Positions 1-11,263 of a stretch of DNA of 64,000 bases are shown here, in pieces. The notes under the pieces were generated by a model that searched no databases, was not told the origin of the DNA, and saw only the letters and a list, made by a program, of their open reading frames with translations. Source of the stretch: Eucommia ulmoides (lineage: Eukaryota > Streptophyta > Magnoliopsida > Garryales > Eucommiaceae); contig CM028335.1 in the NCBI GenBank assembly GCA_016647705.1, positions 18,764,905 through 18,828,904 of the forward strand, in the 5' to 3' direction. The translations under genes were made by a program, and so were the position numbers. The first letter of the stretch is position 1; the number at the start of each line of letters is the position of its first letter.

Positions 1-602
1 TCGATTATGTTTACCGTTCTTGTATTTCCATTATATGCTTGTTTAGATATATTGAGAAATCAGGGTTTGACACTCGGGATAGGTAACCCCGAATTCGGAT
101 TAGGGTAAACACAACGCAACAATCTAATAACCCCGGAGGGAGTTAGAAAGTGTGTAATCCATGACGTTGGGGCAAGACTCATGTGACCTAGTGTCATTAA
201 GACGTTGATGGGGACTTCTTCGTTGACGCAAAGTGGCATATTCACTCATCTTACACTTGGGAGAGGTGGTGAGTGAGTTTATGATACAGAGATTGTCAGA
301 CAGGATGAACACCGTTATTGTAAACTAAACAAAATCAGTAAATGAAGTTAATCCCTAGATAATATTTTTCCCTAAATATCTCATATTAGTAGTATAGTAT
401 AATTAGATAAATTAGTATTTTAGTTTAGTATTTATTAATTAAAATCCATAATTTTTATCGTCTAAATAAAATTAGGTTATGATAATTACGGTACTCGACA
501 ATAATCTCAACCAATCCCTATGGATACGACAACCCTAACTCTTCCAATCTATACTAAAACTTGACCTGTACACTTGCGGTGAAAGTAGCAGCGTATCTAC
601 CA
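1..602 (+). repeat. 5' LTR (right part) of the leftmost Athila-like element
   Basis: The sequence matches the last 600 bases of the LTR at 3316-4683 nearly base for base, including the block GGGTTTGACACTCGGGA and the AT-rich stretch before the end. The LTR closes with CTACCA at 597-602, directly before the primer site. Its beginning lies outside the window. Confidence 0.85.
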
Positions 603-608
603 AGTTTT

Positions 609-626
609 TGTTGTCGTTGCCGGGGA
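609..626 (+). other. Primer binding site, tRNA-Asp type
   Basis: Seven bases after the LTR lies a close match to TGGCGCCGTTGCCGGGGA, the complement of the 3' end of plant tRNA-Asp. Athila elements are known to use this primer. The first few bases have drifted here; the copy at 25682 is closer to the consensus. Confidence 0.75.
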
Positions 627-764
627 TTGTGTTTTAGATTATTGTTGATATTGTGAGTAAATGATTGGATTTTAATTTAGGCATTTTTTTTGTTTATAAT
701 CTTTTTTGTTTGTAGTTTTGTTTTTATTTCTTATGCAGGGTACTTGAAGACGTTAGATCGACGA

Positions 765-1760
765 GTATTGATGCATTTCTTTCAACAAGTTTCTGGGCTA
801 TTTTATTGCGCTTGGGATAGTTACAAGGAGTTGCTATTCCGATTTGCGATTCATGGGTTCCCGAGGGAATGTCAACTCCTGAATTTCCTCGACGGGTTAT
901 CAGCCGCAACTAGAACATGGGTGGAAGGAGAAAACGATACCTCCTCTTTCTATGACCTAACTACGGATGAAGCCATTTAGTTGTTGAAGGAATTGGCAGC
1001 ATTTGATTATCAAAGTTGGAATTATTCATCAAGTTACCAAAGCTTGGGGGATTATTCCAGTACTACGGCGTCGTGGATTGACACTCCGGTTCAAGATGTG
1101 GAGTCTTCCCCTAACCTAGAAGAAGTGTTTGCTACAGTTATAGTGAAGACTTAGAGATTCTTGAGGGAGACGAATGGCCGGATCAATGAGTACAAGGATC
1201 GTCTTGATTATATTTAGACGGTCTGCACCGACATCGATGCAACCGTAACGTCTCTGCAGACACAAATCGGTCATCTAATCTGCTGCGTTGAGGTCGAGTT
1301 AGACATGGTGGCAGTGAGAGACAAGCATGCCATATCATGTGATAGCCATCGTGAGGAACCGGATACGAACGAAAGGCACTTGGGTGAGAGCGAAGACGAT
1401 CATGCTAAGAAAGAAAGAACCTAAGTGTGGAATAGCGATAGAGATTCACATATTAATCGTTGTGAGTTTTTACCATTTGAATTCTAGCTGGTGATGCCGC
1501 ACTCAATCCAAGATGATCGCATTTATGAGGATCCGATGTGGCTCACCTATCCTATCTCGTTTCCAGCTTAGTACATTTATACTCCCCAAGCACATGAGGT
1601 AGATCAGAATCAAGTTGAAAGCCCGAGCCAAATAGAGCCATATCTCACCAGTCTTGAGGGCGTACTAAATCAAGACCCATACGTGGTGTTGTTTGACACG
1701 TACTATGGGCCGAAGCCGCTATTTGACGAGTTGTTCTCCATGTTGGGCCGAGGACAATAA
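765..1760 (+). pseudogene. Gag-like fossil of the non-autonomous Athila family
   Basis: The first part resembles the middle of Athila gag (a tryptophan- and aromatic-rich helix region followed by an FLDGL-type segment near 880-900). The remainder includes a likely helical region and a block around IYEDPMWLTYP (about 1522-1556). It aligns along its length with 25840-26765 in the other family member, so this was a real coding region of the family and not chance. I do not recognise a zinc knuckle. It is broken, with several breaks. The second half is not a domain I can name. Confidence 0.6.
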
Positions 1761-3315
1761 ACCACGAGCTTCTTGGGAGGCAACCCAAGGTTAAAAAAAA
1801 GAAGTTAAATCCGTCACAACTGACTTGATTCAGAGGTGGGATTCTCTCGCCTCCTAGGTACGTGTTCTAAACCTCCGTCTTCATTATCATGCTATATGCT
1901 GTAATTGGGATTGCTAATGGGTTGTTGAGGACACTGTCCATTTTAAGTTTGACAGTGATATGCAGTATGTTTTATTGTTTTCTATGTATGCATGTTTGTT
2001 TAGGATTAGTTTGTTTAGGTTAGTTATTGTTATGTGCTGAGTTTTAACTTCATCTGGGCCATTACCCAATGATGAGTCTGTCCGTCGATTGTTTATTGAG
2101 GCCGAGCATAAAACTCATTCATGTGTGTTCTGTGTGCTTGACGTATCATTTTAGTAAAAGTTATTATAGATCCTAAATGCACGAGCATGTAAACTCATTG
2201 TATAACTGTCCAATTGATTTGAAAACAATTATCCGTCACCCAAGTTCATGACAATAGGGATTTTAGAACCTGATTTGGGGGAAATTCGAGGTGAAATCCT
2301 AGGCAAGGTAGTTCGGGAGATATGATTTAGACATTCATTTGATCGCTTGAGCCTTTTAAGCCTATCATGTAATATCATTTATCCCTCATTACCCATTGAA
2401 GCCAGAAAGTTGTTTTAATTCTGAATACTTAACTAATACCATGGCCAATTAAATTTTTTCCAAACCTATATTGCTGACTCGAAGGCACAAATTTGAGTGA
2501 ATCAAGTTAGCATTCGTGTATTCTACTTGATATGAGCGGTTGGGTTTAGGGTGAACTTGTAATTGGTTCGGTATTCGAGTACTCACTTATCATTTTTCTT
2601 TCGTTTTAACCACACCTGTGAAATTCTAATGATCAAATAAGTTTGGGGTTGTGGTATGTTAAAAAAAAATAAAAAAATAAACATATGTACATATAGTACA
2701 ATTTTCGTTTCCTTTGACATGTGAGTACGTCGTTCTTAAATGTATGATCAGAGTTGTTTTGAATTAATCTGTGGGGGTTCGAGAGTGATTATGTGCCAAG
2801 CATGTGCCTCGGGTATCGTCAAGTTAACGACGTTTACTTGTTTTCTATTTCCAATATACCCTTGGCCATTTTCCAAAACCAAACCAAGTCCTACGGATCT
2901 TTTTGAATTGCTTAGCCAACATTAGTGGAGAATAGAACCCATGTCAGGCTTATAGATTTTCTATACCTTTTTGGTTTTAGCCATGAGCTTATTTGATGGG
3001 TAATCCAATCCAATCGACGGATAGTTGTATAATTGAGTTTTATCACACACACGTTGATAGGATCTAGAATGACACTTACTATTATTAGACGTTGAAATTC
3101 TAGAACACCACATGATATGTTTTATTCTTGAACTTGATAGGATTGGGGGCCGATGAGGGAAAAATTGTTTGACCGGTAGATGATATTCAAAACTTGCACA
3201 TTATTATTTTTAGTGTTTTTCATTTTTAGTTTTTAATTTCATAATTAGTTATATTTTTTTGTATTGTGTGGGTGTTTTTCTCGAGGACTAGCAAAATTTC
3301 AAGTTTGGGGGTATT
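1761..3315 (+). other. 3' noncoding region and polypurine tract of the leftmost element
   Basis: No coding signal is visible. The stretch shares blocks, such as CATCTGGGCCATTACC near 2051, with 26766-28353 and 32743-34425 in the other two Athila-like elements. It ends in a G-rich purine tract (AGTTTGGGGGTATT, 3302-3315), the usual plus-strand primer, directly before the 3' LTR. Confidence 0.7.
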
Positions 3316-4683
3316 TGATAGGTGTAATTTACCTATCTATTTTCAAACCGAACCTATTAGTTTTCGAGTATGTTTATTATGTTTTATTACGTTTTAATAC
3401 GTTTTTATATGTTTTTGTATTAAACAGGTGTTTGGGGGGTGAAAAGGAGCTAAAACGATTGAATATCAAGCTAATTGGAGCAAGTAGGTGGAAGAACGGT
3501 GGGAAAACGAGCAAAAAGACAATTGTTTCCAAGCTACAGCCCACCGTTGTGGCGGTAAGAATATAGAGAAGTTGCCTACTATGCCCACCGCCACAGCTAT
3601 CAAGTTACCATTGCAATAGTGACCTTTCCGACATGCCCACCGCCGCAGCAGTGACCTCTGCAGCTGTAAAGTGTTAGTTTAGACAATTTTTTGAGATATT
3701 TTTCCTTTTATCTTCTTCCTCCTCCTCATTTTTGAGGAACCAACCCGCCATACACTTAGGGAGGATAGTTTTGAGAGGTTTTTGAGGGAGAGCTCACAAC
3801 TCGAAAAAGAAGAACACAACATAAAGAAGGAGAAGCGATCGTTGAACGGTTTTAGCGCCAAATCTTCGGACAACGGCTAAGTCTTTTGTTTCTTTCTTTC
3901 AATTGTTAACTTTGGTAGTTTGTTGAGCATGTTTAGCTCATTTTTCATTGTATATATGGTTATGGCCAGTGGCTAAATATGGATTATTGATGGGATTAAT
4001 GTAATTTATGAAAATGTCGTTTGTTTAAGTTGTGTTTCTTTAATGATTGTTCTTCACTAATTTGATTGTGTTTATCGTTCTTGTATTTCCATTATATGTT
4101 TGTTTATATATATTGAGAAATCGGGGTTTAACACTTGGGAGAGGTAACCTCGAATTCGGATTAGGGTAAACATAATGCGATGATCTAGTAACCCGGGAGG
4201 GAGCTAGAAAGTGTGCAATCTATGACGTTGGGGCAAGACTTATGTGACCTAGTGTCGTTAAGACGTTGAGGGGGATTTCTTCATTGACGCGAAGTCACAT
4301 ATTCACTCATCTTACACTTGGGAGAGGTGGTGAGTGAGTTTACGATACAGAGATTGTTGGATAGGATGAATACCGTTATTGTAAACTAAATGAAATCAAA
4401 CATATTTAAGTAAATAAAGAGTTAATCCCTAGATAATATTTTCCCCTAAACATCTCATATTAGTAGTATAGTATAATTAGATAAATTAGTATTTTAGTTT
4501 AGTATTTATTAATTAAAATCTACAATTTTTATCGCCTAAATAAAGTTAGGTTATAATAATTACGGTACTCGATAATAATATCAACCAATCTCTGTAGATA
4601 CAACAACTCTAATTCTTTCAATCTATACTAAAACTTGACCCGTACACTTACGGTGAAAGTAGCAGCGTATCTACGCGCTACCA
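3316..4683 (+). repeat. 3' LTR of the leftmost Athila-like element (1368 bp)
   Basis: The LTR begins TGATAGGTG after the polypurine tract and ends CTACCA. Its right part repeats 1-602. A cluster of GC-rich imperfect palindromes of the CCACCGCCGC type lies at about 3535-3660. The first bases form a 7-bp inverted repeat (GATAGGT and ACCTATC, 7-base loop, 3317-3337). The neighbouring sequence from 4684 belongs to another element. The target duplication cannot be checked because the left end is missing. Confidence 0.85.
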
Positions 4684-4739
4684 GTGAGCTGAGCTCATTT
4701 AAGCGGTTTGGCCGATTGGTAGTCCAATGTGCCAATGTG

Positions 4740-5260
4740 GGCAGTCCAGTTGGTTGATGAGCTAAACTTGGCAGATCAATTTAGGGATAGAGTTTTGTTG
4801 ACGAGCTAAAATTGGCAACTCGGTTTATGGGTGAACTGAGCTAGGCAGTTCAGCTATTTGAGGAGCTGATTTAGCCGCTCGATTTATGGGTGAACTGAGC
4901 TAGGCAGTTCAACAGGTTGAGGAGCTAATATTGACAGCATAGTTTATGGGTGAACTGAGCTAGGCAGTTCAGCCGGTTGAGGAGCTGATATTGGTAGCTT
5001 GGTTTATGGGTGAATTGAGCTAGGTAGTTTAATCAGTAGATGAGCTAATATTGGTAGCTCGATTTATGGGTGAACTGAGCTAGGCAGTTCAACTAGTTGA
5101 GCAACTGATATTGGTAGCTCAATTTATCGGTGAACTAAATGAGTTGATCTATGTAGCTTAGTTCATAGAGGAACTGATCTAAGCAGTTCAATTTATTTGA
5201 TAAGCTAATCTTGGCAGCTCAATTAGTGAGTGAGCTGACCTTGGCAACTTGCTTTCAGAC
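4740..5260 (-). repeat. 60-bp tandem repeat, about 8 copies, in the Tat-A 3' UTR
   Basis: The phrase GGGTGAACTGAGCTAGGCAG returns every 59-60 bases between about 4830 and 5090, with more degraded copies on both sides. Between these phrases sits a second conserved block around GAGCTGATATTGG. The array lies beyond the integrase of Tat-A, the position where Tat-branch elements are known to carry variable tandem repeats. Confidence 0.85.
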
Positions 5261-5759
5261 CGTTTTATATCCTAAGTATAGGGATGGTCTTCATTGAAAC
5301 TTTTTCATGAAGATAAGTAGCTATGACTACTCATTCAAAAGTTACAATCGAAATAGCAAACTATTTTTCTTCCAATCGAATTTGACAAATAACAAGGAAC
5401 TCACACAAAGTATTTTCACAAATGTGCAATTTTCCATGGCCGAGGGATTGGAACACCATCTAAACTTCCAACCGGTACATCTCAGGTCTATTCACCTTGA
5501 TCACCATGTACGAACCTTCCTAGTTAGGGACTAGTTTTCCTAATCGAGCCTCTGGGCAATGCGGCATTACCTTCCGAAGTACTAGCTCTCCTACTGTGAA
5601 GTGTCTTGGGCGAACTGCATAGTTGAACGTCCTTACCATCTTCGATTTATTGGCTGCCATCCTCAGCGTAAACTAGTCCCGTTTTTCCTCTAGCTGGTCT
5701 AACTTTTGCCGTATCACTCCCTTGTTTTCTATGAGACTGACGGTGTTATCCCGCCTCGA
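5261..5759 (-). other. End of integrase region and start of 3' UTR of Tat-A
   Basis: The right half resembles the divergent C-terminal end of a Ty3/gypsy integrase. The left half has no recognisable product. Open stretches on the plus strand here look incidental. Confidence 0.45.
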
Positions 5760-6624
5760 AGATAAAATGATCTCCACTGGGACCACTGTTTCCGTCCCAT
5801 ACGTCATGGAGTATGGCGTTTCTCCTGTGGTTGTGCTCGAAGTAGTACAATAGGCCTACAAGATCACTGGCAGTTCTTCCATCCATTTACTTCTTGGCAT
5901 CGTCCAACCATTTTTGAGTGCTTTTTTGATTGACTTTTTTTGTAACTTCTGCTTGCCCATTTGTTTGTGGATAAGTTGGGTTTGATGTCCGATGTTGTAT
6001 TTTTAATTCGTTGTACATCCAAGTAATCTTTTCCCCGGTAAAGGGAGTTCCATTATTTGATATCAGTACTTTCGGAATACCAAAACGGTAGATTATTTGC
6101 TTCTAAAGAAAGTTCTTGACCTCATTTTTGCCCACAGTCACGAACGCATTAGCCTTCACGTATTTGGTGAAGTAATTGATCACCATTAGTTGATATTTCT
6201 TATTCCCAGGTGTTGGTGTGAATGGCCCTAGGACATCCATTCCTCATTGGGAAAAAGTTCATGGACTATGGATGGTTGTTTGCATTTGAGAAAGAACTCA
6301 TATGTCATTCGAGAACCATTGGCATTTGTTACACTTCTTGACATATTCCTTTGCATCGTTGCACATAGTTGGGCAGTTATACTCGATTAAGAGTGCCTTT
6401 TGTGCCAAGGTTCTTCCTCCTTGATGGCTCCCACAAACTCCTTCATGAATTTCTCGCAGCACATAGGTGATTTTCTTTGGCCCCAAGCAGAGTAACAAAG
6501 GCTGTGTGAACGATCTTTGATATAACTTACCATCCATTATGATGTATCTTGATACTTTTTGTAAGATTCTTTGCGCTGATTCCTTGTTGTCCGATAATGT
6601 TCCCCGGCTCAAGTAGCGTACCAA
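5760..6624 (-). pseudogene. Integrase fossil of Tat-A
   Basis: At 6298-6624 the minus strand encodes the zinc-binding head of a gypsy integrase: a segment around EIHEGVCGSHQGGRTLA and a following CNKCQ pair give the His-His-Cys-Cys pattern. Further on, about 6060-6260, lies the start of the catalytic core, with a segment like DVLGPFTPTPG and a DYFTKW-type motif. At 5760-6060 a segment of the NPTYPQTNGQAE kind marks the end of the core. Integrase joins the DNA copy of the element to the host genome. Length and order are normal for the family. Broken. Confidence 0.8.
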
Positions 6625-6639
6625 AAGAGTTCTTCAATC

Positions 6640-7600
6640 TTCGTTTTGTCCCAACTCTCCAATACATGCACAAGACTTAGTTTGGGCTGGTACGAATGAT
6701 TGCTCTAAATAATCCACTACCTTGGATTGTTGATCTGGACTGATGGACGACACTAGTACTGACAATGCATTTGTTTTCTCATTCTCACTCCTTAGAATAG
6801 CTTTAATTTTACAGTTGTTAAAGGCCTTTGTTAACTTACTTTATCAATGTAAAGGCATAACCTCCCTTCATTGACCATGTAAGCCCCGTTTATTTGATTG
6901 ACTACAAGCTGCGAATCTAATTTGGCCTCCAGATTATAGGCTCCCAGCTCCTTCGCTAAGGTCAGGCCCCAGATTACGACCTCGTATTCTGTCACATTAT
7001 TGGAAGCTCTAAATCTGATCTGTATAGTCTTTTTAAGTTGATCACCCTCTGGGGGTTTTAGAATTATGCTAACTCCATACCCTCGTGAGTTCGATGCTCC
7101 ATCAACCCATAATTTTCAAGGTCTCATTGGAGTTATAGCACACCCTCCATCCTCCATGGTCACTCATTCTAGAGGTGTTATCTTAGCAATGAATTGATCA
7201 GCACTTGGCCTTTGATTGTTGTCCTTGGTTTAAAGGACACTTAGAATTCTCCCATCTCTACCACCTACTTCATGAGGTGGCCCAAAGTCTCTGGCTTATG
7301 CATTACTGCTATAAGCGAGTACGAAGTTAGCACGTTGATTGCATGCGCTTGGAAGAAAGGTCGTAGCTTTTGGGCTGCATTTATCAGGGATAAAATTAGT
7401 CAAGTTCAGTGTAGCGAGTTTTCTTCGATACCAACCATTTACTTACAAAGAATACTGGCCTCTACTCTCCTGCGCATTCCTTCATCAATGCTGCACTGAC
7501 CGCAACGGTGGTGACTGCTAAGTATAGGTATAGCTCATCTCCAGGTTCGACCTTAGCTAAAGTTTAGACAGAGCCCAGGTAATCCTTGATAGACTGCATG
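6640..7600 (-). pseudogene. RNase H and RT-connection fossil of Tat-A
   Basis: The minus strand at about 6850-6990 gives a segment of the type NNVTEYEVVIWGL followed by a DSQLVVNQINGAY-type segment, the hallmark of the Ty3/gypsy RNase H that removes RNA from the RNA-DNA hybrid. The rest, up to about 7600, reads as the poorly conserved link between RT and RNase H. It lies between RT and integrase, as expected. Broken. Confidence 0.65.
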
Positions 7601-7999
7601 GCATGTTTTCTCTCTTTATCCCAATGAAAATTCTTTCTCCCCCTCAAGATTTTGAATAATGGAGCACATCTGTTTGTAAATTTGGAGATGAACCTGTTCA
7701 GAGCCGCCAATCTTCTAATCAACACCTAGACTTTACGTATCATCGTGGGGGACTTCATCCTTGTGACAGCCCCTATTTATCCAGCATCAACCGTGATGCT
7801 TGCCTTGTTTACCACGAAACTTATAAATTTACCTAACGTTATACCGAAGGCATATTTCTCAGGGTTCAACTTAATATTGTACTTTTGTAATATTACGTAA
7901 GCTTCTTCCAAATGCTCCAAATGATCTTCTTTCTTAGAAATCTTGATTAACATGTCATCTGTATAAATCTTCATAGTTGTTCCAATTTCCTATTGGAAC
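7600..7999 (-). pseudogene. Reverse transcriptase fossil of Tat-A, C-terminal part
   Basis: At 7777-7974 the minus strand shows a YTDDMLIK-type active-site segment followed by HLEHLEEAYVILQKYNIKLN and a KFISF-type segment, the order seen after the RT catalytic motif in Tat-branch elements. The other RT half lies at 10160-10558. The two halves are separated by the solo SIRE LTR at 8005-10154 with its target duplication. Confidence 0.8.
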
Positions 8000-8004
8000 A
8001 TGTG
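8000..8004. other. Target site duplication ATGTG, left copy
   Basis: ATGTG occurs directly before the LTR at 8000-8004 and directly after it at 10155-10159. A 5-bp duplication is usual for copia insertions and proves one insertion event. Confidence 0.85.
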
Positions 8005-10154
8005 TGTTGGTCCAGTGGAATACCCAAGAGGGGGGTGAATTGGGTAGTATTAAAATTATTAGAATAAAATACTTAATAAATCAAATAATTAATTTTATTC
8101 TAAAATTAATTATTATTTTTATAGCAGCAGATAAGTGTAATAAGCTCTAGGTGCACACCCAAACAATCACAAGATAAAATAAAGGAAATAAGTAATGCAG
8201 TACACATCGATATATCCTGATTTACCAAGCTACTCTTGGCTAATCCAGTCCTCCGAGCCCTACGGAGATTCACACCCACTAAACTCAAGATTCATTTACA
8301 GGTAGGAACCAAACCCTCATAATGATTCTTTTCGCAAGTTCAGAATCAACCTTTACAAAATCATTTTCACAGGCTAAGGAAGAACCTCTACTTTTTACAG
8401 GCTAAAGAATAACCTAATTCTTTCTAAAACTAAGGCAAAAGAATCAAAACCTCATCAACACTCCAAATATCCTTTGACTCGATACGGATTGAGTCGTTTC
8501 AAAATTCACTCAAACTCAATTCTATCCAGGAAGAATTACTACCTCAATCTCTTTATAGGAAGAGACTGAAAATCAGCTAACCTTTGATTAAATACCCCCA
8601 ACAGTATTTAATCCGTCACACTACTCACCAATACAAATTGATAAGCAGATTATCTCACTCGAAACTTCTACCACCCCAGATAAATTAAAACTCGATTAAT
8701 ATCTCAAATCTAGTGATAGAAAAGTGTGAGATTGAAAATTTGATTTTAAACAAAATATGGGTAGCAAATAATTAAGCACGTAATCAGATTCAAGAAATTA
8801 TTTATAAAATAATTTCTTAAATAAAAATCAGAAATAATTTCTAAAAATCAATTTCCAACAATTAAACAAGCAATGCACAAATAGAAAGTAATTGGAAAGA
8901 TCTCACCAGGAATCCACAGGAAAAATTAAATAGCGATGATACTTTAGATCCGGTAGCAGCAAAGATTAATAGCCAATGATTCTCAAGATCGTCTCTTAGA
9001 ATAGCTCTCACAAATTCTCAGAATGATATCTCTTAGAACAACTCAATATGATCTCAACTTTTTAAGTTCACTTCTCTTGATTTTGATTAATGATATATGA
9101 AAAACGCAGGTCTATAAATATAAGAAATAAATCAGCTCTCTAACGGCTAGTTCCCATGTATCATGCCACTTAAATGCTTTTTTAGACCCCTTATATCATT
9201 ATGACTTCATTTTGGTTCAATTCAATTAATTACAACTTTTAAATCTTTAAATTAAGCCCCCTAAATATTTCTAAATCTTAATTAAATAGAATAGAAACAA
9301 TTTTAGGTACCAATTTGAGAAACATTCAAACTTAATAAACCAACTTAATAAGATTTAAATAATAGGTGAAACATATTTTAAATATCATAAGATCCCTTAA
9401 ATCTATCACAAATACCAACCAAAAAGGCTACTTTTAAATATGAATTCGGAATCCTCATTATCTTGAAACAGCACCCTCAGTCGACCGGTCAGTCGACTAC
9501 TAGATTCAGGATGTAGCCAAGCCAAAGTTGTTGCGTTCATCGGTCGACCTATCTATCGACTTGGAGATTCAGAAAGTTCGATTTACCTTCACCGATCGAC
9601 CTATCTGTCGACTTAGAGATACAGAGAGTTCATCTCTCTTCACCGGTTGACTTACCTGTCGACTTAGCGATACAGAGAGTTTCACCTGTTTGGTCCGATC
9701 GACTTACCAGTCGACTTATGTATGCTGGATCTCTTTTCTGAACTCGTTTTTAACTTATTCTTGTTTACGTTTTCGCCCCTTTAACCATTTTCTTTTTTTA
9801 AATAAGCTCCACTAACTTCTTAAATTCCATTTTAGTCAATTATAAATATTTCTTTCCAAATACACATAGGAGCAAATAATTTTATCTTATCAAAACACAC
9901 ATAAATAATAAAAACTTTTTGTGCCTTGTGTGTTTATAATTGGGATTTTAAGAGTTGAAATTCACTTGAGTTGTTTTCCCTAATTTCTTCAAACTCTTAA
10001 TTCTTTATCATCTTTGACATCATTATTTAGCATCCATTCATAATTTGTCTTCGTATCTTCATCACTGGAACTTAATTAACTGAAACACTTAACAAACCAT
10101 TAGTTCCACCAAAACATCAACACTTAATTGTACATCAAAATTTTAGGATCAACA
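8005..10154 (-). mobile_element. Solo LTR of a SIRE-type copia element (2150 bp)
   Basis: On the minus strand it begins TGTTGATCC and ends GGGCCAACA, matching the two LTRs of the SIRE element at 37766-47000 over its full length. It is flanked by ATGTG on both sides and has no internal region, so it is a solo LTR left after recombination between the two LTRs. A TATA-like sequence lies on the minus strand at about 9113-9122. A cluster of TCGAC palindromes lies at 9478-9720, upstream of it in the LTR's own direction. It interrupts the RT of Tat-A. Confidence 0.9.
9478..9720 (-). repeat. GTCGAC palindrome cluster in the SIRE LTR
   Basis: Pairs such as TCGACCGGTCAGTCGAC recur about every 50-60 bases (near 9480, 9540, 9595, 9645, 9695), separated by a repeated ACAGAGAGTT-like spacer. 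The same cluster is found in both LTRs of the element at 37766-47000. Confidence 0.8.
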
Positions 10155-10159
10155 ATGTG
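10155..10159. other. Target site duplication ATGTG, right copy
   Basis: Pairs with 8000-8004 and bounds the solo SIRE LTR. Confidence 0.85.
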
Positions 10160-10760
10160 ATTTACTAGACGTTGATATGTTGCCCTGGCATTTCTTAGAC
10201 CGAAAGGCATAACTCTATAGCAAAATGTACCTCTAGGGGTGATGAAGGTCATCGCTTTTTCATCTGGATAGTTCATCCACATCCAATTGTACCCTAAATA
10301 GGTATCCATCATCGGTAATAGCTCATGCCCAGTAGTTGCATCCACCATTTGGTCGATTCAGGGCATTGGGTAACAGTCCTTGGGGCACGCCTGATTAAGG
10401 TTGGTAAAGTCCATGCACATCCTCTGTTTTCCATTCTTCTTCTTGACCAGTACTGGTTTGGCTAACCACTCTGGGTAAACAACCTTCCTTATATACTCTA
10501 TTTTGAGCAGTCTTCGTACTTTAGACTCTATTACCTTTTTCTTCTCCGAGCTAAACATTCTTCTCTTCTATTTCACTAGAGAGTAAGACCTTAAGTTATC
10601 GAGTCAGTGACCAATTACCTTAGGGTTAATCCCCTTCATGTATTTAGGTGCCCAAGCAAATACGTCCAGATTCCTTTCTAACAATTGCATGTGTTTCTCT
10701 TCCTTATGTTTGCTCAATAATGTGCCAATCAACATTTTTTTGGTCCCTTGATTAAAAGTC
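10160..10760 (-). pseudogene. Reverse transcriptase fossil of Tat-A, N-terminal part
   Basis: The minus strand encodes the opening of a Ty3/gypsy RT: a LDVFAWAPKYMKGI-type segment near 10650, then KVVYPEWLAKPVLVKKKNGK and a CMDFTNLNQACPKD segment (about 10360-10480), and a TFCYRVMPFGLRNARATYQR segment (about 10170-10240). These are diagnostic for the fingers and palm of the enzyme that copies the element's RNA into DNA. It follows the protease region and continues, after the solo LTR, at 7600-7999. Broken. Confidence 0.85.
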
Positions 10761-10839
10761 ACTTCTTTAACCTGTTCAGCAGGCTGGAGAACTCTGGGAT
10801 GTTCCCTAAAATCATTGATCTCTTGTGTTGATCTGCTGA

Positions 10840-11095
10840 TTTGAGTTAGACCGTCAATCTAGGCTCTATTGATCCTATACTCCTGAGTTGGGCTATTGAT
10901 TTGAGCCCTAATGGGTCTCCGCTCCTGAGCTGGTTCATTAATTTGAGATCTATTCTATTGTTGAGCTTGACTGTTAATCTGACCTTTAATAGGCCTTTGC
11001 TGTTGAGCTAGGCCATTGATCTGAGATCTGTTGGACCTTCGCTCCTAAGCTGAGCTATTGATCTAAGCTTTAATGGGCTTTTACTCCCGTTGTTG
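10840..11095 (-). repeat. 42-bp tandem repeat, about 6 copies, in the Tat-A polyprotein region
   Basis: A 42-base unit (plus-strand core CTCCTGAGCTGG followed by TTGATTTGAG) recurs about six times. 42 is a multiple of three, so on the minus strand it gives a 14-residue repeat of the kind RPIRAQINSPAQE. It lies between the protease region and the RT. Copies have drifted. Confidence 0.75.
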
Positions 11096-11263
11096 CATGG
11101 TAGCCCTCTTCTTCTTTTTAGTCGTTGTTAAATATTTCTTAAATGTAGCTTGGGCTCCTAGGATGGTGACCATCTCGCCATCCTTCACGTACTTAACACA
11201 TCGATAAAGGATCGACGCTATGGCTCCCATTACATGGAGCTAGGGTCATCCCACGATAGTATT

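Larger units (their letters stand above)
1..4683 (+). mobile_element. Non-autonomous Athila-like LTR element, left end outside window
   Basis: This is a Ty3/gypsy-type LTR element. The last 602 bases of its 5' LTR open the window and recur at about 4080-4683 with scattered differences, so the two ends belong together. A tRNA-Asp-type primer site follows the first LTR and a purine-rich tract precedes the second. The 2.7 kb between them holds a worn gag-like stretch and about 1.5 kb of noncoding DNA. I see no protease, RT or integrase, so it would have needed enzymes from a full Athila element. The element at 24332-29757 has the same layout and is clearly the same family. It lies in the 3' part of the Tat-type element that continues from 4684. 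It is a fossil with several breaks in its coding part. Family placement rests on the primer site, the LTR ends and the gag resemblance. Confidence 0.8.

Noticed and set aside
603-630. Possible tRNA gene pieces near the Athila-like LTRs
   Set aside because: Only the complement of the tRNA-Asp 3' end is present, at the fixed distance from an LTR end expected of a primer site. No cloverleaf can be formed around it.
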